Below, in pieces: positions 27,568 through 35,727 of a stretch of DNA of 64,000 nucleotides. The first letter of the stretch is position 1; each line of letters begins with the position of its first letter. The translations under genes and the position numbers were made by a program. Origin of the DNA: Stieleria magnilauensis. Lineage in GTDB: Bacteria; Planctomycetota; Planctomycetia; Pirellulales; Pirellulaceae. The stretch covers positions 4,128,394 to 4,192,393 of the forward strand of contig CP036432.1 of NCBI GenBank assembly GCA_007753675.1. Reading direction: 5' to 3'. Under the pieces are notes generated by a model. It worked only from the letters and a program-made list of their open reading frames with translations, did not search any database and was not told where the DNA came from.

Positions 27568-27848
27568 GCAAGCAAGCTCAACCCCGGCTCTGTCGCCGCT
27601 CTGCGGTCGCTTCACCCCACCTCGCACATCCAATAAGTCGTTGCGACGCAACGACCTAACCGCTCTGGCGGCAAACCTGGCGTCAAAACCTCGCAAGGCC
27701 CCCTCATTGAAAGCCTTGCCATAGCTGCATCGCCGTGATCAGTGATGCCGTCTTCTTCGGCCGAGTGGCGTTCACCCGGCCGTTTTCACCCCGATCGAGC
27801 AGGCCCGGCTACCGGAGCGCGCCGATCACAACCCCAGGATGTAAATCC
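27568..27848. promoter_or_regulatory. Conserved structured leader of recombinase, module B
   Basis: The GTCGTTG/CAACGAC hairpin (27637-27655, loop CGACG versus TACCG in module A) and the CAAGGC/GCCTTG hairpin are kept. GCCCGGCTACCGGAGCGCGCC (27803-27823) corresponds to 21610-21630. Confidence 0.55.
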
Positions 27849-28805
27849 ATGTCAAACGTTCCTACTCCCACCGTCCTACTGTCTCGTTACTTCAATCACC
27901 TCAAGATGAACAACTGGTCGGCCACGACCATCTCGCGGCGCGACTACGTCTTGAACAAGTTCATCACCTGGTCAAGCGAACGCGGCATCGAGTCCGTCAC
28001 CGAGATCACGCCCGAGTCACTCGCAGCCTATCGCCGTTGGCTCTACCACTCCCGCAACGAACGCACCGGCAAGCCGCTGAAGTTCTGTACGCAAGCAAGC
28101 TACCTCTCAACGGTTGGTCACTGGCTCGCATGGCTGAGTGAACAAGGCTGGATCGACAGCGCTCCATCAACCGGCATCGAACTCCCCAAGGAAGAACAGC
28201 GTCTTCCATCATCGCACCTGACGATCGACGAAATCGAAACGCTACTCAGTTTAGTGGATCTCACAACGCCAACCGGCCTTCGTGACCGCGCGCTGTTGGA
28301 ACTCTTTTATGCCACCGGAATGCGCCGCGCCGAGCTGATCGCACTGAAGCTCGACGACATCAACCACGAGTCCGGCCTTGCCATGATCCGTCAAGGCAAA
28401 GGCCGCAAGGATCGCGTGGTGCCGACCGGCAAGCGAGCGCTCGGATGGCTGATCAAATATCTTCACGACGGTCGCCCCGCGCTACTCGATGAAGACACGC
28501 AAGTCATCTTCCTAACGTCCCGCGGCAACGCGTTCCATCCGGTCACGCTCAGCCAACTCGTCAGAAGCTACTTGACTGCGGCGGGCATCACGAAGCCCGG
28601 CAGTTGCCACATGCTCCGCCACACGGCGGCGACGTTGATGCTCGAAGGCGGCGCGGACCTGCGCTCGATCCAAACGCTCTTGGGACACGAGCAACTCAAC
28701 ACGACGCAGATCTACACCCACGTGTCGATCAAACGACTCCGCGAAGTCCACGACAAAACCCATCCAGGAGCCAAGGACCGACCACCGCAAAGCGACACCG
28801 AATAG
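27849..28805 (+). CDS. Tyrosine recombinase (XerC/D-like), module B
   Basis: 318 residues, the paralogue of the recombinase at 21656-22636, with all catalytic residues kept (GMRRAE, GKGRKDR, HMLRH, LLGHE, QIYTH). It differs in a few surface residues and lacks the Asp/Lys-rich C-terminal extension. Both copies being intact suggests continuing use. It lies between the module B primase-like gene and orphan RHS tip 3. Confidence 0.93.
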   Translation: MSNVPTPTVLLSRYFNHLKMNNWSATTISRRDYVLNKFITWSSERGIESVTEITPESLAAYRRWLYHSRNERTGKPLKFCTQASYLSTVGHWLAWLSEQGWIDSAPSTGIELPKEEQRLPSSHLTIDEIETLLSLVDLTTPTGLRDRALLELFYATGMRRAELIALKLDDINHESGLAMIRQGKGRKDRVVPTGKRALGWLIKYLHDGRPALLDEDTQVIFLTSRGNAFHPVTLSQLVRSYLTAAGITKPGSCHMLRHTAATLMLEGGADLRSIQTLLGHEQLNTTQIYTHVSIKRLREVHDKTHPGAKDRPPQSDTE

Positions 28806-28830
28806 CCTGTCCATCAGTTACAATAGCGGG

Positions 28831-30030
28831 ATGCTCTGCAAGCCATCATGCCGTCGTCGAACCCTTCAACGCCGTCTCGCGCGCCACCGCGCGGGAGGCG
28901 TTAAGTCGTGCGCCGATTCAAAACAAATCCGTAGCTGCAAAACGCTTCGTCAACCAACCTGCTCGCCCGGCAAATCACGCACTGAAAGCGACGAATCATC
29001 TAACAAGTTCGCGGTTCGCTACGTCCGCGGCCAACAGTACAGTGTCACCGCACTGACCGATTCGAGCGGAACGATCAAGGAGAGGTACGCTTACGATGCC
29101 TATGGCAATCCGTCGGTGTTCGATGGCGCAGGTGTTGCACGTGCAGCGACAGCTGAAGGCAACCGGTATACCTACACCGGCCGCGAGTACGACGACGTCC
29201 TTGATCTCTACCACTATCGCGTCCGCATGTACGACGCGATCGCTGGACGGTTCTGCTCCAGAGATCCTATTGGGTACATGGATGGGCCTATGCAGTATCA
29301 GTACGTGGCTGCTAATCCGACCGGTCGTATTGACCCAGGTGGGCTGTCAATGTTTTGGCCGGGCGGCGGCACTGTGTTGCCCGACATCAGCATCCCAGAC
29401 CTGTGGGATTTTCCACAGTTTGCATGGCACTATTACTTCGGCGGAGGTAGGCCGTATTCAGTTGATCCCGAAGACATGCAGGACTTCATAAACGGGTCGT
29501 CCAACGCAATGGGAGCATTGCGAGGCATGGCAAGGGGTTCTGCGTTCAGTGCAGCTACTTGTGGAAAAACTGTCCAGACACACGGTCACCAAAGAATGAA
29601 TGGTTTTGGACTGAACGTACCGAAAGGCAGTTTATGGGCGTTCTTCCGGGACAAGCACATTCTTAATACAGGTACCGCTGATGTAAGTTGGACTTGTTCG
29701 GCAACGAAAAGTTGCTGCAAAGATGGAACGGTTGAATCAATCTCTTTGTCTTGCACGGTGAATGTTAACTACTCAGATAGATTTGCTAATCCTTTCGACA
29801 TTGGCGGAGAGTATCACGAACACGACCCGATCAAACTAAGGAAGTGCCAGGAGCGCTGCCGGGCACGTTATGAAGCCGATGGGAATTCGGTCGGATACAT
29901 GAATTGCAATGGAAGATGTTGGGAGAAAAACCCGTTGACTGAACGTTTTGGTGCCGTAGCGTTTAACATTTTTGGGCAGCATTCTGAATCGTTTAGCGAG
30001 AACTACAAGCTGGGAACTTGCTGTGATTAA
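28831..30030 (+). CDS. Orphan RHS toxin tip 3
   Basis: A 399-codon frame. RHS homology begins at codon 66 ('RGQQYSVTALTDSSG'), the same codon as in tip 2, and runs to 'RIDPGGL' (about residue 172). The ~227-residue tip contains 'ATCGKTVQTHGHQRMNGFG' and several Cys pairs (SWTCSATKSCCKDG, KCQERCRARYE, CNGRCWEK), suggesting a disulfide- or metal-stabilised extracytoplasmic domain. No known toxin family is recognised. Its last 8 bases overlap the next gene, a small lipoprotein. The core is clearly diverged at nucleotide level from tips 1 and 2 while the frame and motifs are kept. Confidence 0.72.
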   Translation: MLCKPSCRRRTLQRRLARHRAGGVKSCADSKQIRSCKTLRQPTCSPGKSRTESDESSNKFAVRYVRGQQYSVTALTDSSGTIKERYAYDAYGNPSVFDGAGVARAATAEGNRYTYTGREYDDVLDLYHYRVRMYDAIAGRFCSRDPIGYMDGPMQYQYVAANPTGRIDPGGLSMFWPGGGTVLPDISIPDLWDFPQFAWHYYFGGGRPYSVDPEDMQDFINGSSNAMGALRGMARGSAFSAATCGKTVQTHGHQRMNGFGLNVPKGSLWAFFRDKHILNTGTADVSWTCSATKSCCKDGTVESISLSCTVNVNYSDRFANPFDIGGEYHEHDPIKLRKCQERCRARYEADGNSVGYMNCNGRCWEKNPLTERFGAVAFNIFGQHSESFSENYKLGTCCD

Positions 30031-30463
30031 GCTGACAGCGATCCTGCTTCCGGTAGTGTTCGCAGGGGGATGCTATTCCAACGTCTCACAGCTTGACGTC
30101 CTAGTCAATTCTCGGATTCAACACGCCGAGCTCTTACAAACTGCAACAGGTCATGGCGTTTCAACGTCGGCACCTGACGAGATAGTAGGACTCTTTAATT
30201 CTCTTATTCCTTATGAGCGCACCGGTCCAGGTCGAATTGAGAATCCACAGTACATAGGTAAGTTTTTTGTCGCTGGACGCTGGGCGGAAATACGAGTCGC
30301 TACCGACCAGGAGCCGCCAACGTTTTCATTCGATGGATATGTTTACAGAAGCCAACGGGCGAATGGGTTTACAAAGATAGCGAACGATGTGCTTAATGCG
30401 CCTTTGGAGCGATCAAACGCGATGGAGGTAGTTTCGGAGAAGCCACCCGATGAACCGGAGTGA
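30023..30463 (+). CDS. Candidate immunity lipoprotein 3
   Basis: 146 residues from a GTG that overlaps the end of RHS tip 3 by 8 bp. The N-terminus 'VIKLTAILLPVVFAGGCYSN' is a lipoprotein signal with the modified Cys at about residue 17. The rest is a small soluble domain without recognised family. Location outside the cytoplasm would fit a partner for a Cys-rich, secreted tip. The immunity role is inferred from position. The upstream in-frame Met at 29972 would bury the signal and is not favoured. Confidence 0.62.
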   Translation: MIKLTAILLPVVFAGGCYSNVSQLDVLVNSRIQHAELLQTATGHGVSTSAPDEIVGLFNSLIPYERTGPGRIENPQYIGKFFVAGRWAEIRVATDQEPPTFSFDGYVYRSQRANGFTKIANDVLNAPLERSNAMEVVSEKPPDEPE

Positions 30464-30473
30464 AACGACGTTC

Positions 30474-30523
30474 AACAGGCCGCCGCGAGGCGGCCTGTTC
30501 TGTTGGCGGGCACGATGCCCGCC
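30474..30523 (+). terminator. Double hairpin after immunity gene 3
   Basis: AACAGGCCGCC (30474-30484) pairs perfectly with GGCGGCCTGTT (30489-30499) around a GCGA loop. A second stem, GGCGGGC/GCCCGCC, lies at 30505-30523. It begins 10 bp after the stop codon and fits a strong terminator. Confidence 0.7.
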
Positions 30524-30594
30524 TGTTCTTCGGCGGGATGCCGACCATGCGCATCGGACCAAACAAAGGTGGACCAAACAAAGGTGTCAGGACT

Positions 30595-32176
30595 GAATGG
30601 CACGGGCATAAGTGGAATCAACTAGATGTGGTGCGATTGCGTTCGTGCTAGCACAACGGGCAGTGATATCAAATCGCAATCGCACTTTGCGTGCCGTAAA
30701 TGAATTGAAAACACAGCGAGCCTCCGGTGCAATGGAGTTATCAAGCACATCACTTCACTGGAGGGCTCACCGTGAACGATCAGTCTACCGATGCAGGCTT
30801 CGAAGTTCAAAGCAAATTGCGAAAAGCCTCATCACTCGTTTTGGACCTCCTTCTGCCTCAGGTTGAGGTGGCAAGGGTTTGCGCTGAACTGAAGCACAAA
30901 TACCGCGATTGCCCCTACAACCCGATGATCACCGTTTGGTTGTTCATTTCACAGGTCCTTTCGGCAGACCACAGTTGCCAACAGGCCGTCACCCGCTTCA
31001 ATGTGTACCGCGTCGCGAAGGGGTTGCTTCGCGTCAGCAGCGAAACAACATCGTATTGCAAGGCACGCGGCAGGCTTCCTGAGCAACTCTTCGAAAGGCT
31101 GCTTGCATGGACCGCGAAACGTTGCGAAGAGGCGACCGACCAAGCTTGGCTGTTTCAAGACCGGATTGTCGAAATGGTTGATGGCTGGACCTTGACGATG
31201 GCTGACACCGACGAGAACCAAGAAGAATACCCCCAAATGAAAAGTCAAAAGCCTGGCTGCGGTTTTCCGATCGCCAGGATGATTGGCTTGTTTTCCCTTG
31301 CGACAGGTGCAATTCAACGCACGGCAGTGGGGCCGTACCGAGGTAAACAGACTGGTGAGACAGCGCTACTGCGGACGTTTTTGGACTGCATTTTACCGGG
31401 GCGAATCTTGCTGGCTGACCGCTACTACGCAAACTTCTGGTTGCTTGCCATGGGGCCGATGCGAGGTATCGACTTGGTGGCCAGGGCGCACCAACTTCGC
31501 AAAATCGATTTTCGCCGTGGGCTCAAACTTGGCTACCTGGATCAGTTAGTCGCCTACCGCAAACCGCCACGTCCCAAGTGGATGAGCAAGAAAGAATACG
31601 ATCAGTATCCTTGTTTGGTCATTGTCCGTCACCTGAAGTACAAGGTTGAGCAGCGAGGTTTTCGAACCAGGGAAATTACCCTGGCCACGACGTTGGTGGA
31701 TGCCGAAATCTATGCCGCGGAAGATTTGGCCGAACTGTTTCGCAAGAGATGGCAGGTGGAGCTTCACATCCGAAGCCTGAAAACTCAAATGCAGATGGAG
31801 CACTTGCGATGCAAGAGCCCGCAAATGGTTCGCAAGGAAATCCACTGCCACATGATTGGATTCAATCTAGTCCGCGCTGCGATCATGGCATCTGCGTTGA
31901 AGTTCGGGCGATGTCCGACAAGGCTGAGCTTTACCGGCGCGATGCAGGCGATTGAAGAGCTTGCAGCATTTCTCCGACTCCGCTGCGGAAGCCCGGGCGA
32001 ACAATTCGACAACCTGCTCGAAACGATCTCCGAACTGGTTGTCGGCAATCGACCAGGTCGCCAAGAAAAACGGGAACTCAAACGCAGGCAGAAAAACTAC
32101 AAGCTCATGAAAACGAGACGCAACCCGAACCGAAACCGTTACGCCACAGCAGCTTAGGCTTATGCCCGTGCCATTC
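30595..32176 (+). mobile_element. IS4-family insertion sequence, 1582 bp
   Basis: Both ends are the perfect 18-bp inverted repeat GAATGGCACGGGCATAAG. The 11-bp string GTGTCAGGACT is duplicated exactly on both sides (30584-30594 and 32177-32187). Perfect ends and a perfect duplication indicate a recent insertion. It lies between immunity gene 3 and repeat copy C. Confidence 0.95.
30772..32157 (+). CDS. IS4-family transposase
   Basis: 461 residues. The catalytic acids are placed in 'VDGWTLTMADT', 'ILLADRYYANFW' and 'FRKRWQVELHIRSLK', the last giving the R-(3)-E-(6)-K signature. The C-terminus is strongly basic. The start is GTG at 30772, with GGAGGG at 30760-30765; an upstream in-frame extension to 30727 is rejected on that basis. 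The frame is intact, and the encoded enzyme presumably moved this element. Confidence 0.93.
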   Translation: MNDQSTDAGFEVQSKLRKASSLVLDLLLPQVEVARVCAELKHKYRDCPYNPMITVWLFISQVLSADHSCQQAVTRFNVYRVAKGLLRVSSETTSYCKARGRLPEQLFERLLAWTAKRCEEATDQAWLFQDRIVEMVDGWTLTMADTDENQEEYPQMKSQKPGCGFPIARMIGLFSLATGAIQRTAVGPYRGKQTGETALLRTFLDCILPGRILLADRYYANFWLLAMGPMRGIDLVARAHQLRKIDFRRGLKLGYLDQLVAYRKPPRPKWMSKKEYDQYPCLVIVRHLKYKVEQRGFRTREITLATTLVDAEIYAAEDLAELFRKRWQVELHIRSLKTQMQMEHLRCKSPQMVRKEIHCHMIGFNLVRAAIMASALKFGRCPTRLSFTGAMQAIEELAAFLRLRCGSPGEQFDNLLETISELVVGNRPGRQEKRELKRRQKNYKLMKTRRNPNRNRYATAA

Positions 32177-32255
32177 GTGTCAGGACTCTTTTCCGCGTAA
32201 GTCAAGCGATTGACGATCGCACAACGCCGCCGCGAGGTGGCGTTTGCTTTTCTGG

Positions 32256-32660
32256 CGGCGGACGATTGATGCCAACACAGGACCGAGTCTCGTTCCGCCG
32301 CAATCAATGGCTGCAAGACCTTGCTGTTCGCGCTGGCGGTCACGATGACCGCCCCTGTCTTCGGCACGATGCCGGACCATGCATCTTCACGCGTAAAAAA
32401 ACGCCGTAGGCACGGCGGGCAGGATGCCCGTCGATTGAAACCCGTCGGGGACAGGATGTCCGTCGGAGAACGATGGCAGGGAGCGGGAGGCAAGAGAGGG
32501 AGACACGGAGAGGGGGAGACAAGGAGAGTGGGAGTGATGATGGTCGTGGAGTGAGGTAGCGTGCCATCGTTCGGCGACCGGAGTGAGGGAGGGATCGACC
32601 GAGCGGAGCCGGCGGTCGACGGAGGTGGTGACAGCGACCGAAGGATGAGGGTAGCGCCGA
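32256..32660. repeat. Long non-coding repeat, copy C (truncated)
   Basis: Nearly identical to the first two thirds of copy B, including the purine-rich internal patch. It stops at 32660 in 'GGGTAGCGCCGA' and is joined directly to 'CACGAATCTAAGGGG', a sequence that corresponds to the segment before copy B (about 24259). A hairpin (AACGCCGCC/GGTGGCGTT, with one G-T pair, at about 32223-32244) precedes it. Confidence 0.85.
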
Positions 32661-32749
32661 CACGAATCTAAGGGGTCAGGCCTCTTAGATGAACCGACCG
32701 AGGAATCAGCCCCCTAAGACGCGGCGATTGACGTTGCTTCCCTTTCTGG

Positions 32750-33363
32750 CGGCGGACGATTGTCTTGACCGCACGGCCGAGCTGACTTCCGCCGCAACCG
32801 GATAGCCCGCCAGCTTCACTTCGCATGGCGGTCACGACGACCGCCGATGTCTTCGGCACGACGCGAGACCGCACACCTTCAATCACGAAAGAACGCCGTA
32901 GGCACGGCGGGTAGGATGCCCGTCGATTGAAACCCGTCGGGGACAGGATGTCAGTCGGAGAACGATGGCAGGAAGCGAGAGCACAGTTTCAGGTTTCAAG
33001 TTCCAGGTTCCAAGTTGAAAGAGAAGAAGTTGGAAGTTGGAAAACGTGAGCGGGCCATCGTTCGGCGACCGGAGTGAGGGAGGGATCGACCGAGCGGAGC
33101 CGGCGGTTGACGGAGGTGGTGACAGCGACCGAAGGATGAGGGTAGCCCCGAGCGCGAGCGAGCAACACCGACGCCGAGGGCGGAGCCCGATAAGAACAGA
33201 CGAGGCAGGATGCCGAGTTCGTTATCAAGAAGGGCGGAAGTGACCGCGACGAGCGACAGCGACGTAAGCCGGGAACGAGACGCTCGGTAAACCATCAACC
33301 GACAGCTTGTCTGTTCGGCCATAGCCCTCTGCGAATCACCGACAGGCTCCCCGGCTGTCACGG
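32750..33363. repeat. Long non-coding repeat, copy D
   Basis: A full-length copy of the A type, with the 'TTTCAGGTTTCAAGTTCCAGG' patch. It is followed by the small palindromic element but by neither a primase-like nor a recombinase gene. One base missing near 33199 shifts the minus-strand frame seen in copies A and B. Confidence 0.85.
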
Positions 33364-33375
33364 CTGTGGCGTCCG

Positions 33376-33470
33376 AACCGTTGGTGTCCAGCCTTCAGGC
33401 GCTCTTCCACGACGCCTTCGGCGCTCGAACGACCGGGCGAGGATCGGCTAAAGCCTAGACACCAACGGTT
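33376..33470. repeat. Small palindromic element, copy 2
   Basis: AACCGTTGGTGTC on the left and GACACCAACGGTT on the right, about 95 bp in all. It sits at the same position relative to repeat copy D as 24983-25073 does to copy B. Confidence 0.78.
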
Positions 33471-33691
33471 CATTCACAAGTGCCTTCCCCAAGGTCGAAA
33501 AAAGGTCAGGAGCCGTTTGGGTCAACACATGCGAGTCCGGATTTCTAGACGATTACGGAAAATGGACGCTTCTTTCCAATCCGCCAGAGCCGTATGATTT
33601 GCTCAATCTGAACCTCTTGGCACTCCCATCGATCCGCCGTCAACCGTCAGGAAGGCTTCAGCTTAAGGACGCAAATCGTGCGTCGGAACCG

Positions 33692-35611
33692 ATGACTTTC
33701 GAAGTCGGGGTTTGGGCCCATCGGCCGCGAGGTTGGATCGTCACGTTCAGCTGGATGCTTGTCGTTTCGTCGGTCTTGCGGAGCACGGCGACGGCCGAAT
33801 TGACACGCATCACCGTCGACGCCCATCTGACGAACGATGGCCGTTTCCAGGTCACCGAAACGCATGACCGCCGCATCGACCAAGGCCATGAAAGTGGTTT
33901 TCGGTCCTTCGGGTTGGGCGTGGATCAGTCGATCGCGTCTCTCAAAATCACGCGAGTCAGTACGGATGGGACGCAGACGCCGCTCCTCGATCGGGGGCCG
34001 GCGAATCGCGAAGTCGATGGCCCCGATCAGTTTCGGTACTATCCACGCGGCCACATCTACTTTCGCTATCCCGAGGTCATCGGGCAGACCGAGCTTCGCT
34101 ATCGTCTGGATTACGAACTGGTCCATGCGGTCAGTCCGGCTTGGGGACTGGGGGCGGGCTGGGATCCGCTGACGCCGGAAGATGGATATGGCAGCCCGTG
34201 GCGTCGATGGAAGTCCATCGTCGACGACGCCAAAGCGGCCTGGCCGGCTCCCGATCGTCGGTATCGCCTGGATCACTCCGTCCTGTTTCCCGAACGCGAC
34301 GAGAATCGCGATACGGGGTTCGAGCTGAACTACAACCTTCGCTTCGATACGGCATGGCGCGAGGTGGATTCGACGGCGGAACTGGCGCGCGTGACCCCCG
34401 AGATCGAATACCGTGTCCGACGACTGTTTGAGTATCTGCCCGCCGGACGACCTGCGGCGACCAACGCACCGCAACATGAAACGCGTCTGAAATCGGTGGC
34501 GGCCGTTCTGATCGTGGGCCCCGTTCTCTTTGTGGTGTGCCTGATCTTGGAAGCATTGACAGCGGGCAAACGGTTCGATGCCTCCGCCGTCGCCGAGCGG
34601 CTTCGCCCGCTCACTCCCGAAGAGGTTCAGACCTATTTCCAATCATCACCGCCATTCTCATTGCAAGATCTGTTAGCGCGGCTGGAGAGCGAAGGAAAGC
34701 TTTCGATCGAACCGGTGCTGAATCACGAAGGGAAAGAGACCGACGAACTGCAGTTGCGTCTACTCGTCCCACTCGCGTCGCTGCCACGGGTCGAACAAGA
34801 ATTCGCCAAGTGGGTGTTTGGTGAAGACGACACGACGACCAGTGAAGCCATTCGAAACCGAGCGAGTGCATCGGGAGTCGATCTCAATCAACACTGGCGG
34901 AATTTGATCGCGGAATCGACGTCCAACCAAGACGCCTCGCGTCTTCCGCGGATCGCGCTTGTGCCAATCGCGATTGGGTTATGGGGCGGTTCTCTGCAAC
35001 TGAACGGTCTGCAACGCGATGACGAGTTGATCGTGGTGGTCGTCGTCAACTTCCTGGCACTGATGCTGACACTGGGGTGGCCGAAACGATGGTGGCACGT
35101 CGGAGTCGCTCGACGCGGTCTGTTGCTGCATCTGATCGTGCTGGCGACCGTCTATGCGGCGATGCATCTGGCTGTCAATCGACCGTATGCCGCCCAAGCC
35201 TGGATCGGATCGGCCGTCAGCATCCTGGCGTACTTTTGTGCCCAATTGATCGCCGCTTGGATGCCGCACCGCGGAGTCTGGCAGATCAAACGCGAACTGT
35301 ATCGAGTCCGCCAATACGCCAGGGGCGAACTGCGAAAACCGACTCCGATGCTGGACAATCGCTGGATGCCATACCTCGAAGCACTCGGGCTTGGGCCAGA
35401 GATGAAACGCCATCGGAGTGAAATGGGCCAGTCCCTTCGTGCCGCAGTGATCTCACGATCCCATGATCACACGTCCGAGGCAATCCGTTCGGTCATTCGT
35501 GTTCCCTATACGGGGATTCCTGCCCAGCGGTTGATCCGGGAATCCGGCTGGGCGGATGTCTTTCTCCTTTCGCTGGACGAGCTGAACGCTGACGATGATG
35601 ACGATGCATAG
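33692..35611 (+). CDS. DUF2207-like membrane protein
   Basis: About 639 residues from the ATG at 33692. A signal or membrane segment ('WIVTFSWMLVVSSVL') is followed by an extracytoplasmic domain beginning 'RITVDAHLTNDGRFQVTETHDRRI', the kind of opening seen in DUF2207 proteins. A membrane helix lies near 'VAAVLIVGPVLFVVCLILEAL', followed by a cytoplasmic part and four further hydrophobic segments toward the C-terminus, which ends in an acidic tail. The function of the family is unknown. It immediately follows the toxin-tip region but has no repeat homology to it. The open frame reaches 33599, and the true start is uncertain. Confidence 0.65.
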   Translation: MTFEVGVWAHRPRGWIVTFSWMLVVSSVLRSTATAELTRITVDAHLTNDGRFQVTETHDRRIDQGHESGFRSFGLGVDQSIASLKITRVSTDGTQTPLLDRGPANREVDGPDQFRYYPRGHIYFRYPEVIGQTELRYRLDYELVHAVSPAWGLGAGWDPLTPEDGYGSPWRRWKSIVDDAKAAWPAPDRRYRLDHSVLFPERDENRDTGFELNYNLRFDTAWREVDSTAELARVTPEIEYRVRRLFEYLPAGRPAATNAPQHETRLKSVAAVLIVGPVLFVVCLILEALTAGKRFDASAVAERLRPLTPEEVQTYFQSSPPFSLQDLLARLESEGKLSIEPVLNHEGKETDELQLRLLVPLASLPRVEQEFAKWVFGEDDTTTSEAIRNRASASGVDLNQHWRNLIAESTSNQDASRLPRIALVPIAIGLWGGSLQLNGLQRDDELIVVVVVNFLALMLTLGWPKRWWHVGVARRGLLLHLIVLATVYAAMHLAVNRPYAAQAWIGSAVSILAYFCAQLIAAWMPHRGVWQIKRELYRVRQYARGELRKPTPMLDNRWMPYLEALGLGPEMKRHRSEMGQSLRAAVISRSHDHTSEAIRSVIRVPYTGIPAQRLIRESGWADVFLLSLDELNADDDDDA

Positions 35612-35727
35612 CACCGCTTGACACCTACGTGGGTGTGTCACGTCGTAGGGAGATGAGGCAGAATGATACGGGGCAGAATGATGCGAGGCAGGGTAATGCC
35701 AGATGGAAGGATGGGGGCGAAGTGGCT

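Noticed and set aside
16354-33470. Classical integron or diversity-generating retroelement
   Set aside because: The recombinases lack an obvious IntI-type extra domain, there are no short attC-like sites between cassettes, and no reverse transcriptase is present.
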